Assembly: GCA_018881555.1 (NCBI GenBank)
Contig: JACAXG010000025.1
Coordinates: 3,727,899 to 3,791,898 of the forward strand
DNA length: 64,000 nucleotides
From: Amblyornis subalaris
Lineage: Eukaryota; Chordata; Aves; Passeriformes; Ptilonorhynchidae
Direction of reading: 5' to 3'
This document shows, one piece after another, positions 35,881-46,600 of this stretch. The notes beneath the pieces were generated by a model that saw only the letters and a program-made list of their open reading frames with translations, had not been told where the DNA came from and did no database searches. The position numbers were made by a program, and so were the translations under genes. Each line of letters opens with the position of its first letter. Within the stretch, counting starts at the first letter, position 1.

Positions 35881-36065
35881 GGCGCTGCTCCCCCCACCCC
35901 GAGCTAACGGGCTCACAGATCACATTCCTAATGACCGCTGTAGCTGTATACAGGTGTAGAAGCAGCTACAGCTGCACACAGATACGGACNTACAGTTTTA
36001 CACTAATGGTATTTTTTATATTAAATATTGTTTGTATTATACTATGGCAGTTTTTTATGCTGTGC

Positions 36066-36281
36066 CAAAATACTAGGAAGAAATTCTTTACTGTGAGGAT
36101 GGTGAGGCATTGGAACAGGTTGCCCAGAGAAGTTGTGTATACNCCAGTCCNGGGACTCGTTCAAGGCCAGGTCGGACAGGACTCGGAGNAGCCTGATCTA
36201 GTGCAAGATGTTCCTGCCCCTGGCAGGGGGGTTGGAATTGGATGATCTTTAAGTTCTCTTCCAACATAAACCTTTCTATGA
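36066..36281 (+). mobile_element. CR1 LINE, 5'-truncated 3' end
   Basis: Sense-orientation CR1 terminus: 'actaggaagaaattcttta', 'ggaacaggttgcccagagaa', 'ttcaaggccaggtcggaca', 'cctgatctagtgcaaga', 'gatgatctttaagttc', ending in a ctttctatgaa tail. About 216 bp, non-coding, slightly more diverged at the tail than the copy near the left edge. It contains three n bases. Confidence 0.92.
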
Positions 36282-37087
36282 AAATTGTCACTTGCCAGTG
36301 TAGATACTTCTNTGTGTGTACACTACACAGGGTGCTGGGGTTTCAGATAGAACCCTACATGCAGCTCTGGCCTGGATGAAACCCCAAAGCCAGGATCCAA
36401 GCAGTGACAAACATCAAACCCATGCATGCACACATGCAGATGTTAAGGTCACATCACACTCCTGGGGAAGCCGAACCAGAACATTTTTGCTCCTCTTGGC
36501 TTACTGCTGTCTCTCTGCCCCTCTACAAGGTGTGGGGCCAGATGCAAGCTCCCTTTGTGGGGTCACAGCTCCTGCTCGTTCCCCTGCAGTCCTTGAACCA
36601 CAGGGTGGCCCCGAACATGGCTGGGCTTGGGCATCTCTGTCACCTCCAGCCCTCTCTGGGCAGCACGTGGCTTGGAGCACCCTTGTGCCCCACCATGCTA
36701 CTTGGCATCCCCCGAGCCACCTTCAGCTCCCCCTAGAGGCACAAAATAGGATGATATTAAACATTCATTTTGCTCCTTTTCCCATGTTGTCCAGCTGACA
36801 TCCCACCCCCCATNGTGCCTGTCCTCTCCCTCACCCCTGCAGCCCCACGCGTTCACTGCCTACTGTCCCCATACATTTTCCTGGTGCTCCCCACCACCGC
36901 CCAGCCCCTCAGCACACGTCAGTCCCACTCAACCTCCCAGCATGGGGTAGAAAAAGAAGGCAAAGCAGCCCAGTTGGTTTTGCCTCCCTTTGGGGAGGCC
37001 AAAGGGAAACCCCAGCCACCGGGATGTTGGGGCCACAGGGGCCCTCTCCTTCAATGCTGCAATTTTAATGGAATGTAGTATGAGATG

Positions 37088-37124
37088 TTATTATTATTAT
37101 TTATTATTATTATTATTATTATTA
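37088..37124 (+). repeat. (TTA)n microsatellite
   Basis: About twelve TTA units with one interruption (TTATTTA), in the spacer between the genes. Confidence 0.95.
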
Positions 37125-38074
37125 GCCTCCCTGTGGTGCCTGAACACCAAAGCTGTGCTGTTACACTCCCTCTGGCAGCACTTCTCACCCTGGGAGAAAA
37201 TGCAGGACCTTCAAGAGACCTCTGCACAGCCCCATGAGTGAAGCAGCCCAGCCAAACTCTGGTTGCACAGAGCCCATACCTCCCTGCACCTTCCCAACAG
37301 ACTCACAAGGTCCCATGTGTGTAGCAGGAATACAGCCAGGCAATGGATGAGTGACACCAGTTCCTCCCTGCTCACACAACCAGGGCCAGTAACAACTCAA
37401 AAGCTCAACTCCCGTTGCTGCCTGTTGGGCCTGGACAAAGGTTGAANAGGGCCAGATTTGCATATGATGCATCAGGCAAGGAAACATGTCCTGTGAACAC
37501 TGTGGAAGGGAAAGATAACAATTTTCTGTCATCCCATTTAATTTATTCCAACTTTATGTAGCTCAGCTTTTCCAAAAGAGAAAAGGCAAACACATAAGAA
37601 AACTTCCCTATTCCTAAACAAAGTACAAACTGCAGATGAGAGCCAGCATGTGCAAGGTTTATATGAAAAAGCAGAACACCCTCAGATGTTAACAGAAAAC
37701 AGGTAGCATCATTTTTACAGTTACTTGGTTTTGCATGGAGGTGTGTTTTCTTCTTCTTTCATGTGCTCCCATTCATACACATCCACATATGCCCACCCCT
37801 GACTTTCCAAAGGGGGTCCCTCCCCTGTCTCCTCCACTGCCGTGTCCAAAGCCCTGCAAAATCACGAGGGCCTTAATTTACAGAGCCCACCTGTGCCCTT
37901 CACACTTGGGATCTGAAATGTGAGTCCAAGAAGGGGGACAAAAAACAACCAACCATTTAAGGAAAGCCCAAGACTTTTACTCTAAGGAGAGGGTTTTTGC
38001 AATTGCTCTAGAAAAGGCATATTAAAAAAAGAGAAAAAAAAATAAAATCTCCTGCTTAGGCAATGGGGAAGTTA

Positions 38075-38080
38075 TTTATT
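38075..38080 (-). terminator. IGFBP2: IGFBP2 poly(A) signal (best candidate)
   Basis: Minus-strand AATAAA (AATAAATAAC), followed about 25-45 nt downstream by a strong U-rich element, a T run with a few interruptions ending near 38021. Signal plus U-rich downstream element is the standard vertebrate arrangement. A second AATAAA lies at 37547-37542. Confidence 0.6.
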
Positions 38081-38228
38081 CTCAGCATCAGTGTGTTCTG
38101 TACAGAAAGAAATCAACAGGTGAATTAACAGCAGAGTCACATCTCTCCTCAGCATGTCCAGCACAAAACCTCTCAGAGCACCTGGAATCACTTGGATTTC
38201 ATCTATACAAATGTGTATGTGGGCAGAG

Positions 38229-38230
<2 letters not shown>

Positions 38231-38277
<47 letters not shown>
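38231..38277. repeat. (GT)n/(CA)n microsatellite
   Basis: 47 bp of uninterrupted GT on the plus strand, which reads as (CA)n in the IGFBP2 transcript. It is likely polymorphic. Confidence 0.98.
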
Positions 38278-38278
<1 letters not shown>

Positions 38279-39396
38279 CTTTACAAAGCAAGATATATAC
38301 TGTAATTTACTTACAAAAAAAAAAAAGTTATGTGCTGAATAGCAGATGCTCATTCCAGTCCCAAGCAAAAATGGAGGGACAAGGGCAGCTGCTTGGGAAT
38401 GCAGGTTTTAGATGTTTTGTGGTTTTTTTTCCTNTCTAGAAATAAAGAAAAAATGAATGAGAGAAAGAGAGAGATTCCCTGGCTTGTTATCCTAAATCTA
38501 CACAGGCATCCTTCCACCCAGCCTCAAGCAAGTTCATTTTAGCTCCCTCGGCATAAGCTGATCCTAAGAAATACTGTGCAAAAGCCCTTCAAATCCCCTG
38601 GAAAAACAAGCATTTAGCTTTGCCATCACCCAAAGGCCCCATGCTCCCAGACCAGTGGCTGAAGCTGGGTCCCTGTGGGGTTGGTTGTGCCCCAGCACCA
38701 GGAAAGGAAGCACCCAGGAGTGTTGTTAGGGGGCAGGGTGGGCAGCTGTCTCATCTTTAGCCCTTTCTCTCACTGCTGCCTCCTTGGGGAACACATCCCA
38801 ACCGTGGTGGTATGTTCCAGCTGGGAAGCCAGGGACTTTCTTCCTTCCCTCCCTCCCACACCGCATCCCATGCCAGTACCAATGGCTGGGCTGGGGCACA
38901 GGGGACTGGCAGGACACAAGAGGCAGGCGACAGTATTTACAGTCTTTGGTGTTGGGGAAGAGAGATAAAGAGGGGCAAAGGCTGGGCTCTTTCTTTTGTG
39001 GGTTTTTTTTTTTTACCCCACTACCACCCAGACCAATGGGTTTTATCTCCTGGGATGGGTCAGGGAGCACACGGCACTCTGTGCTGGAGGGTGCAGGAAG
39101 ATTCCGCGAAGCAGCAGGGAGGGCAGGGCTGCAGGGCGAGGAGCAAAAAGACCGGTTCTCTGGTTTATGTAGGGTGAAAGACTAAGAAAGCAGTCCCTTC
39201 TCCTTGCAAACCCCCCACCGCCTTTCCCCTCCCATTATCCCTCCCCTCCCCAGGAGCCAGGCAGCTGAGGAAGGAGGGCAGCACGCAGGACCCAACCCCA
39301 GTCTCTTCCAGAGCCTAAAGAGACACGCTGAAACCCATGTAAAATCCAGCACTGGGGCCACAGTGAGCCACCTCCAGCCAGCAGGATCACGTCTGT

Positions 39397-39564
39397 CTAC
39401 TGGCTCCGCAGGGCGTGTGCTCCCCGATCCTCCTGCTCATGGGCTGTGTAGAAGAGGTGGCACTCGGGGTCCCCGCGGATGGTGGGTGCACCCTGGATCA
39501 CCTTCCCGTGGATGGGGTCCACGCACCAGCACTCGCCACGCTGCCCGTTCACCGACATCTTGCA
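39397..39564 (-). CDS. IGFBP2: IGFBP2 coding exon 4: end of thyroglobulin type-1 domain and stop
   Basis: Fifty-five codons plus TAG (39399-39397), reading from 39564 downward. It starts [17 protein letters not shown], with the diagnostic CWCV, then [19 protein letters not shown] and a variable polar tail. This carries the last four cysteines of the C-terminal domain. The RGD within TIRGDPEC is the integrin-binding tripeptide characteristic of IGFBP2. The acceptor is CTCCATGCAG, phase 0. Identity as IGFBP2 rather than another IGFBP rests on the near-identical [14 protein letters not shown] segment. The protein is secreted and, in mammals, also binds cell-surface alpha5beta1 integrin. Confidence 0.96.
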   Translation of the reverse strand, partial: CKMSVNGQRGECWCVDPIHGKVIQGAPTIRGDPECHLFYTAHEQEDRGAHALRSQ

Positions 39565-41395
39565 CTGCATGGAGAGGGACATGGCAGGTGTCAAGAGTGA
39601 AGAGAGGGACAAAACAAGCCATTTCCCAGGTCAGCCAGCCCAGAGCCCAAACACAGGCAGAGCTGGGTTTTCCCTGGTGATCTGGCACTAGTTTGGCTTT
39701 AGGCAAGATGAATGGATGCTGTACTCAAACCCCCCAGGGTCTACACTGTACCAATGTACCAACAGTGTTACTCCAGCAGTCCAGGCTAAAGGCTGAACCT
39801 CTTTCCCCAAGGACTGTGACAGGGACCAAGAAACCAATTTTAGTGAACCCTGAGGACACCTGTCCCTGACATGCATCACCCTCTGCCAACTGTGGTTGAA
39901 AGCATCCAGAGAGTCAAAATGCTTGGGGAAAGAGGGATGACTGACAGAAGAGCTGCATAGGCTTCTTCTCACCTGCAGATTAGGCTAAACAAACTGAAAC
40001 ATCAGATCAAGGTGCCCACAGCCAGACCAGAGATTCACTATACCAGAACAGAGGTAGGGACCATGGCNCATCTGGACCTGGACTCTGTCCTCCTAGTCTT
40101 TAACGTTAGAGAGAAGTTTCTTGCCCTAATGGTTATCCANCCACCTCCTGCCCTTCAGGGCTGCAGGCACTTTGAACCTGATCCTCATCCCTTCATTCCC
40201 AGCAGATACATTCCTGAATAGGGTGTAGTGGGAGATGCAGAGGTTACTCCAAGCAGGCCAGTGCAGGCTGACTTGTGCCCCAGGCACAAGGAGCAGCAGA
40301 GACTGCTTTTTCTTTTGTAACACACAAAGCATTGCTGCACTGTCCGGGCTCATTCTCCAGACATGGGTGGCTCATCTTACAGGCAACTTGCCAGCTCTGC
40401 TCCATCTAGCTCTTCCAAGTGTGCTCATGCTGGGGGATCCAGCCAGCCCATGGGGCTATTCAGGGTGAGATGGAGGGTGGAGGTCCATAGGAGAAGGGAC
40501 AGAGGGAGATTATCTCAGAGCATCCTTTTTTTTGTTTTGTTTTAATGCTGCTGATCAAGGGGTAGAAGTAGCTCTGAGTAAAAAGGTTAGCCATGAAAAC
40601 AACAGGTTTTCTGGGGTCCCCTCCAAAGGCTCAGCTATAAGGGATCCTCATATCCAGCTACTATTCACATATGACTGCCAGTCAACCCTTGGCCAGCTAG
40701 TGCTTTGCTGTTTTTCCTGGCGTTTTTTTTCCCCATGCCCCAGCCACTGACACCTGGTGGCTTTGCACAGATAAAGCCAAGAAGTCAGAATTCAGACACA
40801 GTAGTTGTCTGAGTCCTTCTGGGTCCCATAAGTACCTGCAGAAGCATGCTGCACTCCAATCCCCACCTTGCCTGGAAGGAATCCCTCCTGGAGCTTGGGG
40901 ACCAGCCTTGACTTGTGAAAGAAAACGAGTAAAGTGCACTAGAAACCTTCCTGACCCCAGAAATGCTTTCTGCTTTGTCTTCAAGACTGGCCAGCATTCA
41001 GTCCCTCTCTGCTTTTCTCCTGCAGAAGGGCCCAGACGAGACCTGGCTCAAAGTATTTGAAAATGGACCTGGACAGATAAGCAGCTCTTGTAGGGAAAAA
41101 GGAGCTCTGAACTAAACTGATTCTCCATCTCTGGGCTGTCCACAGTCATGTGTGGATGTGGATCTCATCTCCACTTGCAAACTCGTGGCTGCAGGTGCAC
41201 CTGGGTGTAACTAAAGCTGTCCATGCCATTTGCAGTATTTGCTGTTTACTCCACACCTCACATCGCGTGTGTGGTATCAGCCCAGCCCTGATCTGTGCAT
41301 GGGCTTTGTGTCTGCACATGGTGGGCACAGACAGTGAGCCAAGGGCTGCTGCTGGGAGTACAGACAGCCCCAGAGCTCCCACTCTCCCCTCTTAC
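39565..41395 (-). other. IGFBP2: IGFBP2 intron 3
   Basis: 1.83 kb between a GTAAGA donor (ending exon 3) and a TGCAG acceptor. It contains no repeat or gene that I can recognise. Confidence 0.9.
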
Positions 41396-41536
41396 CTGTT
41401 TGAGATTGTACAAGCCATGCTTGTCACAGTTGGGGATGTGAAGGGAGTAGAGGTGCTCCAGGGGCCCTCGCTCATCTGGCAGCCGCATGGTGGATATGCG
41501 TTCCAGGACCTGATCCAGCTCCTGCTGACAAGGGGT
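41396..41536 (-). CDS. IGFBP2: IGFBP2 coding exon 3: first half of thyroglobulin type-1 domain
   Basis: 141 bp encoding 47 residues, [15 protein letters not shown] to [12 protein letters not shown], almost identical to the mammalian IGFBP2 exon of the same length. It supplies the first two cysteines of the C-terminal domain. The segment [18 protein letters not shown] is IGFBP2-specific. Both ends are phase 0: the acceptor is CTCTTTTCAG and the donor CAG|GTAAGA on the minus strand. Confidence 0.97.
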
Positions 41537-43401
41537 CTGAAAAGAGCACAGAAAGCAGGGGGGAAAAAAAATCAGAACAATGGTACCATTCATTATCAGC
41601 TGTGGACAATGGGAACACCCGTAGGGATGAACACCTCTGTGCACTTCCTTAAGACACAGGTTTGCCACTGGGTCCTGCTGCACACTTCACCTGCAGGCAC
41701 CCAAAATCAGAGTGCTGCGCAGACATGCACATCTCTCCCATGCACCTGACATGGCCAAGTGCCAACATAATACCAGGTCCCAAGTCCTAGATACACAGAG
41801 GAGTAGAAACCTCAGAGAGGCTACCATGGGTCCCACTGGTGGTGACAAGTGACATGAAGCAGGGCTAGTCTGAACAGACCAGGAGGTTTTCCATAAGCCC
41901 AGAGCCCACACCTGTGATGCAGGTTTGGCCCAGAAGTGCAACTAAAAGCATGTGAGACCCCATGGGAGTAGAGGGGAAGACCAGAGAATGAAGGTACCCA
42001 AAGCCAGCCTCTGGAGGCATTTCTCTTGCTCCACAGCAGCTCACAGACAGGGCTCCCAGACAAGGCAGTCTGGTTGAAATACGTCTGATGTGAGCCAAAC
42101 TGAGTCCACACCTCTCTGCTTTTGCAATGGGAGAGGTTTTTTTCCCCCCAAAGGAGCAGCAGCAGTGTGTGAGCTCTCAAAGCTGATGGTGCCTGCACTT
42201 TTATTTTGAACCTCTTTGTTGCCTATTCCTTGGGAGGCATGAGGACTCTCTTTTAAAGCCCCTTTCTGTCCCTGCGCTCCCCAGATATTAATACTCTGTA
42301 TGTTTAGAGGGATGTGTATTGTGGACCCTTTAGGGTGGGTTTCCATTTCCATCCCCATCCCATCTTGGTGCCTTAAGTATTAGCTTTTGGATTTTTCTAA
42401 TACTGGACTGTACGAGTGTGTAATTCTGAACTCCACATTATGTGCTAAGCAAGGTCTCTTCGCATTCTAGTCAGACAAAACAATTCCTTCTAGGCCTGGG
42501 AACCAAGGTCACCATCCCAGGCCTAAGTATAAACAAAAGTGAATTGGGAGGGGGATGAATGGGGGAATATTACTTCATTACCTGGAACTGTAATTGGACA
42601 ATTAACTTCTGATATGCAAATGTACCAAACCTGTATCTGTGGGGAAAACTCGTGATCGGGGTCCATCTTGGGCCCAGCCTGGCCTCAGCCAGGCTCTGTA
42701 CTGCCCAAAGGTGTACCAATTGAAGGCCTTCAATAGATTCCTACCTTTATCCACTAACTTTGCTCAGTCTCTGTTTCAGGTACTCCCATTTTAGGCATCC
42801 ATCTAGTTGCCTTGATCAAGCTTCCCACTAGAGGGAAGCCACGGCCAAGAACTGGATAAGAGAGACAGCGACAGGCAAGAAAGGGACAGGGACGACTTCG
42901 AGCACTCTTCCTGCTACATGACAGTTGCACAGTTCATCCTCAGAGCTTGTGGCCCCCCTTAACCGCGACTGGGGCTGCCCTGCAGCAAGCAGACAGACCC
43001 CCTTCTGCCCCCTCAAATTCCCTTGGGCCATCTCTGGCCCTTGATTAGAGAAAAAGGCTGTGAGAAAGCCAGTCCGCTAGCAAAGGGCATGCCTGCACCC
43101 CTGAAGAGGTAGGTGTCGAGCCAGCAGAAGCCCCCCTTCCCCAGCTCTGCCGTCAGGAGGTGAAGCTGCAATGAAAATAATGCCTCCTGACCAGCACATC
43201 GAAGTTCCTCATATGGTGTGTTCAGCCCCAGCATCAGGCCAAAACCAATGTTTGCTTTTCCTCTTTTCCCTCTCTCCGCTTTTTTCTTTCGATTTATTTT
43301 TTCTGACAGTTTACTGNGGATGTCACTAAGGCTTTGCATTCAGCATTTCCCAGTGCGCCCACAGCTGCCCCCCTTAGCTCCCCACAGCCCTGCCCTCTCA
43401 C
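41537..43401 (-). other. IGFBP2: IGFBP2 intron 2
   Basis: 1.87 kb, with GTGAGA donor and TTTTCAG acceptor on the minus strand. Its main content is a probable solo LTR inserted antisense to the gene at about 42.37-42.80 kb. No exon-like sequence is seen. Confidence 0.9.
42366..42798 (+). mobile_element. Probable solo LTR of an endogenous retrovirus
   Basis: About 433 bp with LTR-like organisation: a TATAAA at 42528-42533, a GC-rich middle, then 'gaaggccttcaatagattcc', with a variant poly(A) signal AATAGA at 42732-42737, and a T/C-rich R-U5-like end. The 'aaggcc..caata..ttcctac' block resembles avian endogenous retrovirus LTRs that I recognise. CCATCT occurs directly on both sides (42360-42365 and 42799-42804), a possible 6-bp target duplication, and the element begins TG. 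It ends GGCAT rather than the canonical CA, so the exact right edge may differ by a base. No internal gag, pol or env sequence is attached. It lies antisense to IGFBP2. Confidence 0.55.
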
Positions 43402-43625
43402 CCTGCCCGTCGACAGCCGTGACTTTTTGGAGTCCTCGTGGTTGTGATGGGCCTTGCCGACTTTGCCCATCTGCCGCTGCTGCTCGTTCACCTTTTCCCT
43501 CATCACTGCCAGCTCCTTCATGCCCGTCTTCATGGGCTTCCTCCCACCAGCTCCACTCAGGATGCCCACGGTGCCATCCACATGGTTCTCAGCAAGGATG
43601 CTCTCGGACCGGTCATCACCATTAT
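43402..43625 (-). CDS. IGFBP2: IGFBP2 coding exon 2: central linker
   Basis: 224 bp. The first two bases (AT) complete an Asp codon begun in the unseen exon 1, and 74 codons follow, from NGDDRSE to STGR. Conserved IGFBP2 blocks are [29 protein letters not shown] and NEQQRQMGK. In human the linker ends with a PKKLRPPP heparin-binding and nuclear-localisation motif; here the equivalent reads [11 protein letters not shown], still basic but without the proline run. The acceptor is CTCCTGCAG and the donor AGG|GTGAGA, phase 0. The missing exon 1 should encode the signal peptide and the 12-cysteine N-domain. Confidence 0.95.
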
Positions 43626-46600
43626 CTGCAGGAGACAGGGCAGAGAAGGAAAGGGTCCAGCTCAGTCAGGCACTGCCTCACGTGTTCATCCCACCCTGGA
43701 TCATTTTCAAACGCGACTGGTTACCAAGCCGTAAAATCTTTGCATGCAGAAATTTTAAATTGCATTAGCCCTTTCATCTGGAAGGTGAGAATAGATCCTT
43801 TCATTCTGGAGTTATTACCACTCTAAAAGACAGTTTAGTGAGCAGGGGAAATCACTGCTGGAGCAGTTCTTTCTGGCTTTACTTTGACCTTCTAAATTAC
43901 TTCCCAAGAATGCAATTTTCCCATCAGAAGTCCAGTTAGATTACGGATGCCAAGTGTACTTTAGCTCCAAAACTTAAAACCACAGTGATTAGTAACAATA
44001 CCTTGAGTCCGTCTATCATCCCCCAGAGTATCTCCAGGAATACTTCCTCAATATTCATGTGCTAAAATAAATTCTCAGGCCTGCTTTCAAAAGTACCTTG
44101 CCTCTGNTCTAAGGCCACACTAACATCCTTTGGAGATCCTGCCATTTCAGTGATCATCATCCTTGCCATACCATCTTTCCCATTTTTTGTCATACACTGT
44201 GTTACTCATTCAGCTTCTACCTACTTCTGCATTTGGCCACTTCTGCTGACAGTGGCACAGTCACAACTCTGCCACTCCTGAAAGCCACAAGATCCCCAGC
44301 TAGTTCAGCCATTTCAAAATCAGTTAGCAGAAATCTGGGCATCTCTGGACTTCTTCCATCTCCCCTGCTCTCTGCTTTATACATTTTCCCAGTTCACCGG
44401 GAATTTCTGAGACCAAACTTTGCCGAAGCAGGACACAATGGCCACAATGGTGCAGATACCAGTCCCTTTGGACTTTGCAGTGGCAAGGAGGACAGATCTC
44501 AATTCTTCCTGTTTGCTCCAAATGCCCAGAAAGTGACAGCTGATCCCTCCTTGTTGCCTGCTCTGATCTGGCTGAGCAAGCACATCTAATACCGCAGCTG
44601 AACCTAATACTGACACTGGCCTTGCTGTAAGCAGGGACTTGGAGCAAGACCTCTGGAGGTCCCTTCCAGCCCAAATTAGGATTGAACCCACACATGTAAA
44701 TCACCTCTCACTGCAATAACTCAGGTCAGGCTTCATATGTCTGTATATATCTCTCTCTACAAGACCTCTTCAGCAGCTCCATAGGTACGACACCAGGGGA
44801 CAGACCAGGCCATTCTAGTGGTGGTGACAAACACAAAGTGTCTTTCAGCATTGCCAAGGAAAAACTGTAGCACCCAACCTCCCAACGTCAGCATTCTCTC
44901 TGTCACCTCCAATTTCATCTTTCCAGCATTATGGAACTCAGGCACTTATGTACAAGTAAAGAAATCACATCAAACTGTGCTCAATGCAGGGCAAGCAATG
45001 CTTTAGCTCATGTAACAGTGCTTAATTTATGGATCTCTCCTGCTTCTCAGAAGACCAAGCATGCAGAGCATTTACAGATGTTAACAGTTCCTTTTTTCAG
45101 AATCTGCATTGTGATGTTTTGTCAGGGCATAGCTCTACTGTTATGACAGAAAGTGAAAAATCATAATAGCAAATGTTTTATTTCTGCCACAGTTTTCTAA
45201 GCTCTTTTTGGGCATTAGAACCCCAAGCTCACAAAGGAGAAACTGCGAAAAGAGTTTTGTCTGAACTTAGCAAACATGCAGCTGCCTGATGGAAAGATGG
45301 TCCACGTGTGCTGGATGAAAGAGCCATCCAGCCCAGCCTGCCATTCATGAGAGACTAGCAGCAGCTGCTTGGGGGCGGAAGGACCATTCCCGTCTGTGCT
45401 GCAGACCAGCAGTAAAAGCACTTTTATGGCTGGAGACTGCATCTGACCCACAGGATTTAAAAGCCATCAGAAGACCCATCCCTCAATGGATTTGTCCAGT
45501 ATCTTTTTGAACTTCTTTCCCATTTCCAGAAATACAAAATGCATTTGGTCTGCAGGATTTTAGCTGCTTAGGTAGCAACTGAAAAGCAAACACAGGGCAA
45601 AACCAATCTGGCGAAATCCATTACTTTCCTCAATACTGGTTCCAGATGAGAACTGAGACCAGGTTTGATAGCCAGATGGGCAAGCTCAAAGTCTACGCTG
45701 CTGCCTGGTGATTGCCATCTGGCCATCATCCTAGGAGTCAGACAAGCAATATTTTGAGCAGGAATCTTCTGTTTATATGCCAGTCTCCCCGTTAATTAGA
45801 AACACACAGTGAGAAGAGAGAAGGCCATGAGGCCGCCTTTGGAGAGGATCAAATAAAAAAGCACCGTGAAGAGATGGGCAAAGCTGGCCAGACCCTGCTC
45901 CTCAACAAGATGCTTAGTAGAGTTTTAGCCTTCTGACCTCTTTCGTGCTTCTCTCTTTGGTGTCCCACAAAGTTGCGAACACCACAAGAACAAACATGGC
46001 AGCAGGGCAGCTTCTCAGACACACTGCAGTCCCCTGCTTCATTCAGAAAAACGATGGTACAAACTGACAGAAAAGCAGCAAACTGGAAGTGATGCCTTCC
46101 CCCATCCATTCTCACTCCTTCCTGCCTCCAACTAAAATATATAGACATCTGCCCAAATAAGCACTGTGCTAGTAAATGCAGGCGAGCTGGTAAGCCTCTT
46201 GTCGGCTGATTCATTCACAAAACCTGCTTCTGATAATATTTTCGCTCATTTTTCTCACTTTCCAATGCTAACAAACATCAGCCCAAAGAAAACCACCGAT
46301 GGGAGTGGAGTGTGCAAGCCGATGTGCATGAACACACCCAGGACAGGAGAGATTGGTCTTGGCTCTGTAGGCACCATCACAGGAGCAAGACTGGATCAGA
46401 GGCCAGGAAGGTCTAGCTGCTATTGACTGTAAGTTCTCCTCTCCAGGGCTAAGCCAGCCATGGTGAGCCATGCCTTTCACCCTGCTGCCAAGCTGGACCG
46501 CTCCACCTGGGGCTGATGCCAGAGCCCATCACAGCACCATCACAGGTTTTCCCTCTCTCAAATCTCTGCTGCTCATAGGAGAAGCTCTCCTGACCTGGGG

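Larger units (their letters stand above)
34889..38055. other. Spacer between the two convergent 3' ends
   Basis: About 3.2 kb lies between the IGFBP5 and IGFBP2 poly(A) sites. It contains a small CpG-rich block with a CTCF-like motif (35.69-35.88 kb), a CR1 fragment (36.07-36.28 kb) and a (TTA)n microsatellite (37.09-37.12 kb). No additional gene is recognised. Confidence 0.75.
38056..39396 (-). other. IGFBP2: IGFBP2 3' untranslated region
   Basis: Runs from just after the TAG stop down to about 20 nt past the first convincing minus-strand AATAAA, about 1.34 kb. It includes a long (CA)n in mRNA sense. The length is an estimate, because a further minus-strand AATAAA at 37547-37542 could extend it. 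Confidence 0.6.

Noticed and set aside
37542..37547. Second minus-strand AATAAA downstream of IGFBP2
   Set aside because: Possible alternative poly(A) site, but the 38080-38075 signal comes first and has a better U-rich downstream element.
41150..41749. Plus-strand 199-codon open frame
   Set aside because: Antisense shadow of IGFBP2 exon 3; the real coding strand is minus, with matching splice sites and family residues.
43218..43826. Plus-strand 202-codon open frame
   Set aside because: Antisense shadow across IGFBP2 exon 2; no family similarity on this strand.
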